From Humisphaera sp. (lineage in GTDB: Bacteria; Planctomycetota; Phycisphaerae; Tepidisphaerales; Tepidisphaeraceae), in assembly GCA_025351525.1 (NCBI GenBank), contig JANXVV010000225.1, forward strand, positions 1-9,218: a stretch of 9,218 bases of DNA, read 5' to 3'. Below, piece by piece: positions 1-6,166 of the stretch. Each line of letters begins with the position of its first letter. Position 1 is the stretch's first letter. The position numbers and the translations under genes are program-made. The notes under the pieces are model-generated. The model was not told the DNA's origin. It saw only the letters and a program-made list of their open reading frames with translations, and ran no database searches.

Positions 1-98
1 TGTACCGGGCCTTGTCCGCCAAGGGCAATCCGCGATATTCAACGCTTGCCGGGGTGATGAAGGCCATGGGCTTAAAACTGACGGTCGAAGCGGCGTAA
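1..98 (+). CDS. Addiction-module antidote protein (HigA-like), C-terminal end only
   Basis: An open frame enters from the left edge (first full codon at base 3) and ends at TAA 96-98, giving 31 visible residues that begin YRALSAKGNPRYSTLAGVMK and end LTVEAA. The pattern 'LYRALS.KGNP..STL..V..ALGL.L.VE' is the usual C-terminus of short XRE-type antidote proteins (HigA / 'putative addiction module antidote' family), where it includes the recognition end of the helix-turn-helix. In that family the protein represses its own operon and neutralises a RelE/HigB-like toxin encoded next to it, usually just upstream. The start and any toxin lie outside the window, so I cannot say whether this is a complete module or a solitary antidote. 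No toxin gene follows it: the next gene is on the opposite strand and ends 48 bases later. A chromosomal XRE regulator without a toxin is the alternative. Confidence 0.7.
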   Translation, partial: YRALSAKGNPRYSTLAGVMKAMGLKLTVEAA

Positions 99-146
99 AC
101 CGCACATCTGTGGAGGAAAGTCTCAATTTGGGCGTTCGGAACAGGT

Positions 147-1352
147 CTACCCCAACTTCTTCAAAAACCCCTCAATCCGATCCAACCCCTTGTCAATCTG
201 CCCCATCCCCGTCGCAAAACTCAATCGCACGTGCGTTTCAAATCCGCTGTCATTTCCCGGCACCACCGCGACGTGACTTTGTTCCAGCAACGTCGCGGCG
301 AAGCTGACGGCATCGGTGATTTTGATCCCCTCGGCGGATTTTCCGAAGTACGCGCTGACATTCGGAAAGCAGTAAAATGCACCCTGTGGCCGCACGCAGT
401 ACACGTTCGGCAGAGCGGACAATCGCTCCCACATGTGCCGACCGCGTTTTTCAAACTCGACGCGCATCGATTCGATGCTCTGCGCCCCGCGCGGGTCGGT
501 CAGCGCGATCGCCGCCGGCATCTGCACGAAGCTGGTGATATGGCTGGTCATCTGACTTTGCAGCTTGTTGATCGCGTCGATGATCGCTTTCGGCCCTCCG
601 ACGTAGCCCACCCGCCAACCGGTCATTGCGAAACTTTTGCTATGGCAATTGAACGTCAGCGTTTGCTCCGGCAACTGCGGGTGCAGCGTGGCGAAGCTGA
701 CGAATTGGAGGCCGTCGTATACGAGTTTTTCGTATATCTCATCGGAGAAGACCACAATGCTCGGATGCTTCACGACGACATCCGCCAGTGCCTTCAATTC
801 AGCCGGGGTGTACGCATGGCCGGCGGGATTGCCCGGGGAATTGAGAACCACCACCTTCGTCTTCGGCGTGATGGCCGTCGCCAGTTGGTCGGGTGTGATT
901 TTGAAACCGTTGCTCTCCTCGCCGCGCACGATCTTGTTCACACCGCCCGCCAGTTTGACCTGCTCCGGGTAGCTCACCCAATAAGGGGAAGGGATGATGA
1001 CTTCATCGCCGGGGTTGAGCAGGGCCATGAACGCCATGTACAGACAGTGCTTGCCGCCGGTTCCGGTGGTGATCTGATCGGGCCTGTAGGGCAATCCGTT
1101 TTCGCGGTTGAACTTTTCCGCGATCGCCACTTTCAACTCGGGGAAACAAGGGGTTGGCGTGTATTTGGTCTGCCCCTTATCGAGAGCGGCCTTGGCGGCA
1201 TCCTTGATGAATGCAGGTGTGTCGAAATCCGGTTCACCCGCGCCGAAACCGACGACGTCGATCCCGGCTTTCTTCATCGCGTTGGCCTTGGCGCTGACGG
1301 CCAGTGTGATCGAATCGGCGACAACCTTGACGCGCTCGGCGAGGGAAATCAT
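147..1352 (-). CDS. Class I PLP aminotransferase, aspartate aminotransferase type (subgroup Ib)
   Basis: A 401-residue pyridoxal-phosphate transaminase of normal length for the Ib aspartate aminotransferase family. Such enzymes move the amino group between aspartate (or glutamate) and 2-oxoacids in the cytoplasm, and some also act on prephenate. Visible marks, numbered from the chosen start: GAGEPDFDTP at 37-46, TKYTP at 72-76, GTGGKH at 97-102, PYW at 123-125, the NSPGNPAG loop with Asn175, SDEIYEKLVYDG with Asp204 and Tyr207, the Schiff-base Lys239 in CHSKSFAMTGWRVGY, and the carboxylate-binding Arg376 in HVRLSFATG. The frame stays open 29 codons further upstream, but the ATG at 1350-1352 is preferred. 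It has AAGGAG at good spacing, the family N-terminus MISLAERV follows it, and the extra residues are proline/arginine-rich read-through of an intergenic palindrome. The gene is monocistronic as far as visible and divergent from hpt. Substrate choice (aspartate alone, or glutamate-prephenate as well) cannot be fixed from sequence. Confidence 0.93.
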   Translation of the reverse strand: MISLAERVKVVADSITLAVSAKANAMKKAGIDVVGFGAGEPDFDTPAFIKDAAKAALDKGQTKYTPTPCFPELKVAIAEKFNRENGLPYRPDQITTGTGGKHCLYMAFMALLNPGDEVIIPSPYWVSYPEQVKLAGGVNKIVRGEESNGFKITPDQLATAITPKTKVVVLNSPGNPAGHAYTPAELKALADVVVKHPSIVVFSDEIYEKLVYDGLQFVSFATLHPQLPEQTLTFNCHSKSFAMTGWRVGYVGGPKAIIDAINKLQSQMTSHITSFVQMPAAIALTDPRGAQSIESMRVEFEKRGRHMWERLSALPNVYCVRPQGAFYCFPNVSAYFGKSAEGIKITDAVSFAATLLEQSHVAVVPGNDSGFETHVRLSFATGMGQIDKGLDRIEGFLKKLG

Positions 1353-1383
1353 GGACGCTCCTTGGAACCCCGGCGGTTTCCAA
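1353..1383 (-). promoter_or_regulatory. Shine-Dalgarno with adjoining hairpin upstream of the aminotransferase
   Basis: On the minus strand AAGGAG (complement of 1358-1363) lies five bases before the ATG and decides the start. Directly upstream, TTGGAA and TTCCAA (bases 1362-1367 and 1378-1383) form a six-base-pair inverted repeat that can add two G-C pairs inside. The 3' arm of this hairpin in the mRNA contains the AA of the ribosome site, so folding could limit access to it. The pairing is seen in the sequence; regulation is inference. Confidence 0.4.
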
Positions 1384-1440
1384 CCACCGGGCCGAAGACG
1401 GTAGCGAAGCGGGCTATCGATTTCAAGCGCTCCATGCATT

Positions 1441-1472
1441 GTTTAGCGGCCTCGCAAGCGAGACGGCTAAAT
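1441..1472. repeat. Imperfect palindrome of the TTTAGCGGC type
   Basis: Two 15-base arms (1441-1455 and 1458-1472) around an AA loop pair with three non-Watson-Crick positions: TTTAGC pairs with GCTAAA and CTCGC with GCGAG. Two of the three exceptions are G-U wobbles in one of the two possible RNAs. It sits in the divergent gap between the aminotransferase (start at 1352) and hpt (start at 1530). Its outer TTTAGCGGC also ends the larger palindrome at 7667-7738, which suggests one dispersed repeat family with variable interiors. No transposase accompanies it. Confidence 0.6.
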
Positions 1473-1529
1473 AATCGGGCGAACACAAAAGAAGGTTTAA
1501 ATCCCTCATCGAGCGGATACAGTGATTCG

Positions 1530-2078
1530 ATGCAGCAGGACATCGAGCGCATCCTCATCTCGCGCGAACGCATCGCCCTTCGCGTACACGAACTGGCCGA
1601 GCAGATCATGGCGGATCATTCCGGCTCGACCGGTGAGATCACGCTCGTTCCCATCCTCACCGGCGCGATCGTGTTCTGTGCCGATTTAATGCGGCAGCTC
1701 AGCCTGCGCATGAGAATCGGGCTTCTGACGGTCAGCAGTTATCCGGGGGCAAGTCTCCGAACCCAGGGATCGAACCTGCTCAGCCAGCAACTCGGCGATC
1801 TTCGCGGCAGGCATGTGCTGCTGATCGACGACATCCTCGACAGCGGCGGCACACTCAAACTGGTCGTGCCGGTGCTTCAATCGATGGCACCCGCCAGCGT
1901 CAAGACCTGCGTGCTGGTTCGCAAGGATCGCGCGGTGGCCCGAGAGGTTCACGTCGACTATCTGGGGTTCGAGATCCCCGATGAATTTATCGTCGGCTAC
2001 GGGCTGGACTATGACAACTATTACCGTAATCTGCCGGACATCGTGACCCTGCGGAAAAGTGCGCTGGAGCCGCGTTGA
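1530..2078 (+). CDS. hpt: Hypoxanthine (guanine) phosphoribosyltransferase
   Basis: A 182-residue type I phosphoribosyltransferase, the usual size for bacterial Hpt. It salvages hypoxanthine, and often guanine, by joining them to PRPP to give IMP or GMP plus pyrophosphate in the cytoplasm. The PRPP-binding motif VLLIDDILDSGGTL is at 96-109. The loop near the N-terminus, PILTGAIVFCADL at 41-53, matches the pyrophosphate-binding region. SSYPGASLRTQG at 69-80 corresponds to the flexible catalytic loop. Lys132 in RKDRA is in the place of the lysine that contacts the purine 6-oxygen, and the tail DEFIVGYGLDYDNYYRNLPDI at 151-171 is the family's purine pocket. The frame is open far upstream, antisense to the aminotransferase, but homology begins at MQQDIERILIS. 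That ATG has only a weak ribosome site (GAGCGG, spaced too far). The stop TGA is overlapped by the next gene's TTG start. Confidence 0.95.
   Translation: MQQDIERILISRERIALRVHELAEQIMADHSGSTGEITLVPILTGAIVFCADLMRQLSLRMRIGLLTVSSYPGASLRTQGSNLLSQQLGDLRGRHVLLIDDILDSGGTLKLVVPVLQSMAPASVKTCVLVRKDRAVAREVHVDYLGFEIPDEFIVGYGLDYDNYYRNLPDIVTLRKSALEPR
2066..2078 (+). promoter_or_regulatory. Ribosome site and TTGA stop/start overlap coupling hpt to the PH-domain gene
   Basis: GGAG at 2066-2069 is followed by five bases and then TTG at 2075-2077, which overlaps the hpt TGA at 2076-2078. The spacing is right for TTG. It is too long for the next in-frame starts, GTG at 2081 and ATG at 2114. The arrangement is typical of translational coupling, in which ribosomes finishing hpt start the next gene. 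Confidence 0.55.
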
Positions 2079-2779
2079 CCGTGAAACAGCACAATGAATT
2101 GGATAGATCGCCGATGCGTCGTGAGATTGTAAAACCGCCTGTGGAACCGAGTGACGCCACGCGATTTGTTCGCGCTCGCGAACTGTATGAGTGTCGTCCG
2201 GGGGATGTGGTGCCGTCGACACTGCATCCTTCAGAGTCCGCCGCAATGGCGATGACGCGCTCTTCACCGCTGGCAACGCTGTTGGCCGGTCATGTGTTGA
2301 GGGATGGGGAAACGGTTTTGCTGGTTTTGAAGCCGTCGCTGTGGTTCATCGTCTTTCAGTCGATTACCTTCGCGGCGGCGGTCATTCTCCTCGCCTTGTC
2401 AGCCCGTGTTTTAGGGGATCGCGTGATATCGATGCATCGCGTCGTCTACCTTGAAGCCGCGATCTTTGTGATTGCCGGGCGGGTGATGTGGGCGGTGTTG
2501 CAGTGGATGGGCCGACTCTACGTGCTGACCGATCAGCGGGTGATTCGTTTGACGGGTGTTTTTTCCGTCGATCTTCACGACTGCCCGCTGCGAAAAATTT
2601 CCCGGACGCAAATTGTCGTCGGGGCGAAAGACCGACTCTGCCGGGTGGGGTCGATCGAGATTATTCCGAAAGATGATGCCGAAAATATGGCACTTGGCAC
2701 GTGGCAAACCATCGGGCAGCCGATTGAAGTGAACGAACAGATCGCCGCGGCATTGCGGCGGGCGCAAAACGGGGGTTGA
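2075..2779 (+). CDS. Membrane-anchored bacterial PH-domain (bPH2-like) protein
   Basis: A 234-residue protein with a polar N-terminal tail of about 70 residues, then DGETVLLVLKPSLW leading into a hydrophobic segment (about 90-113). A short loop and a second hydrophobic segment (about 123-145) follow, and then YVLTDQRVIRLTGVFSVDLHDCPLRKI at 149-175. That last stretch is the hallmark of the bacterial pleckstrin-homology family bPH2 (YdbS/YdbT-like, formerly DUF304), here running to about residue 205. Such proteins sit in the cytoplasmic membrane with the PH-like domain in the cytoplasm; their roles are mostly unknown. The start is taken as TTG at 2075 because GGAG precedes it at five bases and it overlaps the hpt stop. 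ATG at 2114 would only trim the tail. It forms a two-gene operon with hpt and ends six bases before the convergent deaminase gene, leaving no room for a separate terminator. No substrate or partner can be named. Confidence 0.75.
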   Translation: MTVKQHNELDRSPMRREIVKPPVEPSDATRFVRARELYECRPGDVVPSTLHPSESAAMAMTRSSPLATLLAGHVLRDGETVLLVLKPSLWFIVFQSITFAAAVILLALSARVLGDRVISMHRVVYLEAAIFVIAGRVMWAVLQWMGRLYVLTDQRVIRLTGVFSVDLHDCPLRKISRTQIVVGAKDRLCRVGSIEIIPKDDAENMALGTWQTIGQPIEVNEQIAAALRRAQNGG

Positions 2780-2785
2780 GAAATT

Positions 2786-4039
2786 TCACGGCTGGTGTTC
2801 CACCGCTTGACCGGCAATCCACGTCCTCAGCGGTGTTTTCCCACTCTCTAAGATCTCTCTCAACGGCGTCTCCGACTCCACGCCAAACCCCACAAAATCC
2901 GCACATTTCCCAGGCGCGATGCTGCCGATGGATTGCTCCCCGTCGATCGCCTTCGCGCCGCGAATCGTCACCATTTCCCAAATGGATTCGACGGGAAAAT
3001 CGGGTGCGATCTCGTGAATGAGCCGGGCGTCATCGACCAGATTTAAGTCCGGTGAACTGGCGCAGCTGTCGGTCCCGAGCGCGACATTCACGCCGCGCGC
3101 GAGCATGTCACGCCAACGGTGGGGCGGATGGCCGAAGTACCGATGCGTACGCGGGCAATAAACCACGCCGGCACGGCCGGCGGCAAGAATGCTCATTTCC
3201 TCGTCATCACAGTAGTTCACATGGGCCAGCAGCGCCGGCAATTCCAGCCATCCGACGCTTTGGGCAAAGCGAATCGGCCCGCCGGTAAATGTGGGAACCC
3301 GTTCATCCCATTGCCCGATGGCTTTCCAAAGTTCGCGAAACGGGCCGGTGTGATGAGAAAGGAACTCGGCTTCCTCGACCGCTTCCGCTAAATGGGTGGC
3401 CAGCGGAAAATGGTTTTCCATACCCGCCGTTCGGCAGGCGGCGAAACCAAAGGGCTCGACGGTGTAAGGCGCGTGCGGACTAATGCCAATCCGAAGCCAA
3501 TCGCTTGCAAACGTCGCGTCAGCGGCGACGGCCAAACGCTCGGTGAAAAGATTTCGGCGTTGGGCCATCGCCTGTATCTCACCGTAGCTGGTGACGCGAA
3601 GCCGGCCATCGCGCAACAGGGGGCGGGTGATCGAAGCCTGGCGGGTGATATCCCCCACGCTCGTGATTCCAAATCGCAGGCATTGCTCCACACCTATTCG
3701 GACGGCCTGTGTCACGGTCGATTCAATCTGCGATCCCGGTTGTGAATTGCGCTGTACGAGTTGCAGCAGCCATGCGGCAAAACCACCCGCGGGCGGTTTG
3801 CCGCACCGGCAATCGCTCAATTCCAAATGCACATGTGCGTTCACGAGACCCGGCAGAAGAACCACGTTGCCCAGGTCTTCGCGAATGGCGTGGGGATACT
3901 TTTGACGGAGATGTTGGGCCGAACCGACGGCGAGAATCGTACCGCTGTGAAAAACCACCGCCGCGTCGCGAATGGGCGGCGCATCCATCGGAGCAATCCA
4001 GGCGGCTTCCAGCAAATGGGGAAATTCCGGTGGTTTCAC
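2786..4039 (-). CDS. Metal-dependent deaminase of the amidohydrolase superfamily (ATZ/TRZ, MtaD/SsnA-like)
   Basis: A 417-residue amidohydrolase with every metal and catalytic position of the mononuclear deaminase group: HxH at His69/His71 in GLVNAHVHLELS, His189 in ISPHAPYT, His216 with general base Glu219 in THLAEA, His273 in LAHVNYCDD, and Asp324 in LGTDSCASSPDLN. The C-terminal GSIAPGKCADFVGF returns to the small beta-sandwich that closes these enzymes. The family hydrolyses amino groups on purine or other heterocyclic rings, releasing ammonia. Within it, aminodeoxyfutalosine deaminase (futalosine route to menaquinone), methylthioadenosine/adenosylhomocysteine deaminase and guanine-type deaminases all have this layout, and I cannot choose between them. 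No other menaquinone gene is visible. The start is GTG 4039-4037, overlapping the TGA of the upstream gene (GTGA) with AAGGA about 12 bases before it. Lack of a signal peptide points to the cytoplasm. The gene ends tail-to-tail with the PH-domain gene. Confidence 0.85.
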   Translation of the reverse strand: MKPPEFPHLLEAAWIAPMDAPPIRDAAVVFHSGTILAVGSAQHLRQKYPHAIREDLGNVVLLPGLVNAHVHLELSDCRCGKPPAGGFAAWLLQLVQRNSQPGSQIESTVTQAVRIGVEQCLRFGITSVGDITRQASITRPLLRDGRLRVTSYGEIQAMAQRRNLFTERLAVAADATFASDWLRIGISPHAPYTVEPFGFAACRTAGMENHFPLATHLAEAVEEAEFLSHHTGPFRELWKAIGQWDERVPTFTGGPIRFAQSVGWLELPALLAHVNYCDDEEMSILAAGRAGVVYCPRTHRYFGHPPHRWRDMLARGVNVALGTDSCASSPDLNLVDDARLIHEIAPDFPVESIWEMVTIRGAKAIDGEQSIGSIAPGKCADFVGFGVESETPLREILESGKTPLRTWIAGQAVEHQP

Positions 4040-4686
4040 ACCGCCCGATCTTCCTTCATTTCGTCCGACAGTAAAGCGGCTGCCTGGCGGGTATGTTCGA
4101 GTCGACGGCGGGCGATTTGGCGGACGGGTTCAAAGTGGAATCCCTCCTTAAGGCGGGCACCCCAGTAGCCGTACGATTCGCGCTTTTCAAGACCATCGCC
4201 CACTTGGGCGACGCCGCCCCCGGCGCGCGACAGGTGAATCGTTTGAAGGAGCAATCCGGTGACGCCAAAATCATCGAGATTCACCACATCCGCCAACAGT
4301 TTGGCTTCATCCAGATTCGGCTTCCGTTGCGGCAGCTCATGGAGCAACTGCGTGGTGCGATCGAGCAGGGCACCGTCGATATGATCCGCGAAACCGGCCA
4401 CCAGCATTTCGGCGGCCTGCTCGGCGCGCTCCTTCAGATTGCTGCGGCCCAGTTTTCCCGTGGGCAACAATTTTTGATGTCGCAACGGAAGTTGCAATGC
4501 GTAACAGGCGATTTCCAACGGTGCGAGATCGACTTCCCCGGAAAGAATTTTCAGGCGGATCAAGGCGTGGATGCGCCCGCACAGGCGCAGGGCATCATCG
4601 ACGAGGCGGGGGCCGTGCGTCTCGTGCCCGTCGACTTTCATCAACGCTTTTTCCAGGAGTTGTTTGACTTTGGCGTCCAATTTCAC
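4036..4686 (-). CDS. Conserved helical protein, possibly a degenerate HD-domain protein
   Basis: A 216-residue, strongly alpha-helical cytoplasmic protein without signal peptide or membrane segment. The stretch EAKLLADVVNLDDFGVTGLL at 117-136 resembles the later part of HD-superfamily phosphohydrolases (pattern 'D.D.LDA.G..G'), and HGPRLVDDALRLCGRIHALIR at 24-44 resembles their first helix with its histidine. The central His-Asp pair expected around 56-74 is absent; LEIACYALQLPLRHQKLL stands there. If the fold is right, the metal centre is probably lost and the protein may bind or regulate rather than cut. The coding region itself is well supported: it is long and shares a GTGA overlap with the deaminase downstream, so the two are translated together. 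The start is GTG at 4686 with only a weak ribosome site; ATG at residue 16 is an alternative. I do not recognise a named family, and the HD assignment is tentative. Confidence 0.6.
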   Translation of the reverse strand: MKLDAKVKQLLEKALMKVDGHETHGPRLVDDALRLCGRIHALIRLKILSGEVDLAPLEIACYALQLPLRHQKLLPTGKLGRSNLKERAEQAAEMLVAGFADHIDGALLDRTTQLLHELPQRKPNLDEAKLLADVVNLDDFGVTGLLLQTIHLSRAGGGVAQVGDGLEKRESYGYWGARLKEGFHFEPVRQIARRRLEHTRQAAALLSDEMKEDRAV

Positions 4687-5077
4687 TCCACAGCATTCGC
4701 TCGCTTACGCGAGTCAAATCGATCATCACGCCGAAAAAATGAAATTGAGTGGAGGAGACTGCACCTGCCGAACGCTCGTTGAAATCATCGAGCATTCAAC
4801 GTGTAACTCGCGCGCAGCACCCCGTGCTTTTGAAACGGGGAATCCGTGAACATCAAAAAGTGCAACCCTTGCAAATCCGACCGCGCGAATCGACTCGATC
4901 CCCGCAGCCAACACCCAACTTTCATTTACACCCAGCGACGATAGTATCGTGAGTTACCTTGCAAATGGAAAGAGGCGAATTTCTGCCCGATGCGTTTTTT
5001 CCGATCGTCGGCTACCCTGCGCAGCGCCTGTTTTGCAGCGGACCGTCGATTGTTTTTGCAGTCCTGGGAGTTATTTC
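4687..5077. other. Divergent intergenic region between the HD-like and PD40 genes
   Basis: No convincing gene or structured RNA was found in these 391 bases; short frames here lack ribosome sites and protein character. The region must hold the promoters of both divergent genes, but no clear -35/-10 pair stands out; TTTACA at 4925-4930 is the best isolated -35 match. Small inverted repeats are present. They are CTCGC/GCGAG around a four-base loop near 4698-4711, interlocking GCTCG/CGAGC and CGTTGAA/TTCAACG in 4774-4801, CCCCGT/ACGGGG at 4820-4840, and a perfect 13-base palindrome at 4938-4950. Confidence 0.4.
4938..4950. promoter_or_regulatory. 13-base palindrome, possible operator
   Basis: ACGATAGTATCGT is a perfect palindrome around a central G, 127 bases before the start of the PD40 gene. 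It follows TTTACA by seven bases, so a protein bound there would lie in the expected promoter spacer. The symmetry is seen; a regulatory role is only a guess. Confidence 0.2.
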
Positions 5078-6166
5078 ATGCGTGTTGCAATCGTATGCAC
5101 CTTGTTGTTGACCGCTTTGGCGTCTCATCGCGTTTGGGGTGAGGAAGACGCGGCGGCGAACCGCGAAGAATTTTTATCGAATGTCGTTCAATTGACGAGC
5201 GGATTCGAAAAAGCGGGTGAAGCGTACTTTTCGCCGGATATGAAATGGATCATTTTTCAGGCGACTCCGAAGGGGCAATCGCAGTATCAGATGTTCGTGG
5301 CGAGGTTGAAGCGCGCGCAAGGGGAGATCGTAGGGATTGAGACGCCGACGCAGATCAACCCGGAGCCTTCGAGGAATACCTGCGGGTATTTTTCACCCGA
5401 TGGGAAGTCGCTGATGTTCGCCTCGACCGCCGGCAAGGAAAAGCCGGATGAGCCGACGAGCGGTTATCAGCGTGAAGGCGGCAACTATCGCTGGGCGTTT
5501 CCCGAGGGCATGGAAATCTATCGCGCCGACGGCTGGCGACAGGCAGTCGAAAAAGCCGGCCCCGGCGGAAAGGTCGATCTGGCGAAAACGGCGTTGACGA
5601 ATAACAATGTGTACGATGCCGAGGGGGCTTTCTCGCCGAATGGGAAATGGATTTGCTATACCTCGAAGGAGAACGACAACCTCGATGTCTACGTGATGAA
5701 GGCGGATGGCTCCGGAAAAACCCGCATCACCACCGCACCGGGCTATGACGGCGGGCCATTTTTCTCGCCCGATGGCAAACGTCTGGTCTTCCGCAGCGAC
5801 CGAAAAAGCAACAACCTCCTTCAAATTTTTGTCGGCGATCTGGCCTTCGACAGTGCCGGGAATATCACCGGACTGTTAGCCGAGCATCAGATCACCGATG
5901 ATGGCAACGTGAACTGGGGCCCGTTCTGGCACCCGGACGGCAGGCACCTCATTTACGCCACCAGCAAACACGGACACACCAATTACGAACTCTATCTCAT
6001 GCGTGATGACGGGACTCATCAGACGCGTATCACCTACAGCCCCGGCGCGGATGTGCTGCCGGTGTTCTCACCCGATGGGAAATATCTGATGTGGACGAGC
6101 AAGCGGTCGAAGGATCAGACCTCGCAGGTTTTTGTGGCGAAATTTACGCTGCCGAAAGAAGAATGA
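5078..6166 (+). CDS. Secreted TolB-like beta-propeller protein with six PD40 repeats
   Basis: A 362-residue exported protein. The N-terminus MRVAIVCTLLLTALASHRVWG is a Sec signal peptide with a plausible cut after VWG (residue 21), placing the mature protein in the periplasm or outside. The rest carries six copies of the PD40 core motif (FSPDGK followed by a hydrophobic strand), at about 50-60, 104-114, 185-194, 229-238, 284-293 and 330-339, as expected for a six-bladed propeller. The fifth copy reads WHPDGRHLIY. The gap between copies two and three is larger than the others and holds a polar insertion (about 120-180). There is no peptidase, kinase or anchoring domain, so this is a stand-alone propeller of the kind used for protein or glycan binding; its ligand is unknown. 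The frame continues 43 codons upstream, but ATG 5078 is chosen because GGGAG (5066-5070) lies seven bases before it and the signal peptide begins there. Confidence 0.88.
   Translation: MRVAIVCTLLLTALASHRVWGEEDAAANREEFLSNVVQLTSGFEKAGEAYFSPDMKWIIFQATPKGQSQYQMFVARLKRAQGEIVGIETPTQINPEPSRNTCGYFSPDGKSLMFASTAGKEKPDEPTSGYQREGGNYRWAFPEGMEIYRADGWRQAVEKAGPGGKVDLAKTALTNNNVYDAEGAFSPNGKWICYTSKENDNLDVYVMKADGSGKTRITTAPGYDGGPFFSPDGKRLVFRSDRKSNNLLQIFVGDLAFDSAGNITGLLAEHQITDDGNVNWGPFWHPDGRHLIYATSKHGHTNYELYLMRDDGTHQTRITYSPGADVLPVFSPDGKYLMWTSKRSKDQTSQVFVAKFTLPKEE

Noticed and set aside
231..1529. A plus-strand frame open for over 430 codons, running antisense to the aminotransferase and in frame with hpt
   Set aside because: It mirrors the codon pattern of the aminotransferase, its product is arginine/histidine-rich without domains, and hpt homology starts only at ATG 1530. 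It is a shadow frame typical of GC-rich genes.
4093..4782. A 229-codon plus-strand frame antisense to the HD-like gene
   Set aside because: The minus-strand gene has the operon structure (GTGA overlap) and a sensible helical product; the plus-strand product has no recognisable domain.
4860..4920. A possible tRNA, prompted by CGACTCGATCCCCGCAGCCA
   Set aside because: No T-loop GTTCGA core, no matching acceptor or anticodon stems; chance resemblance.
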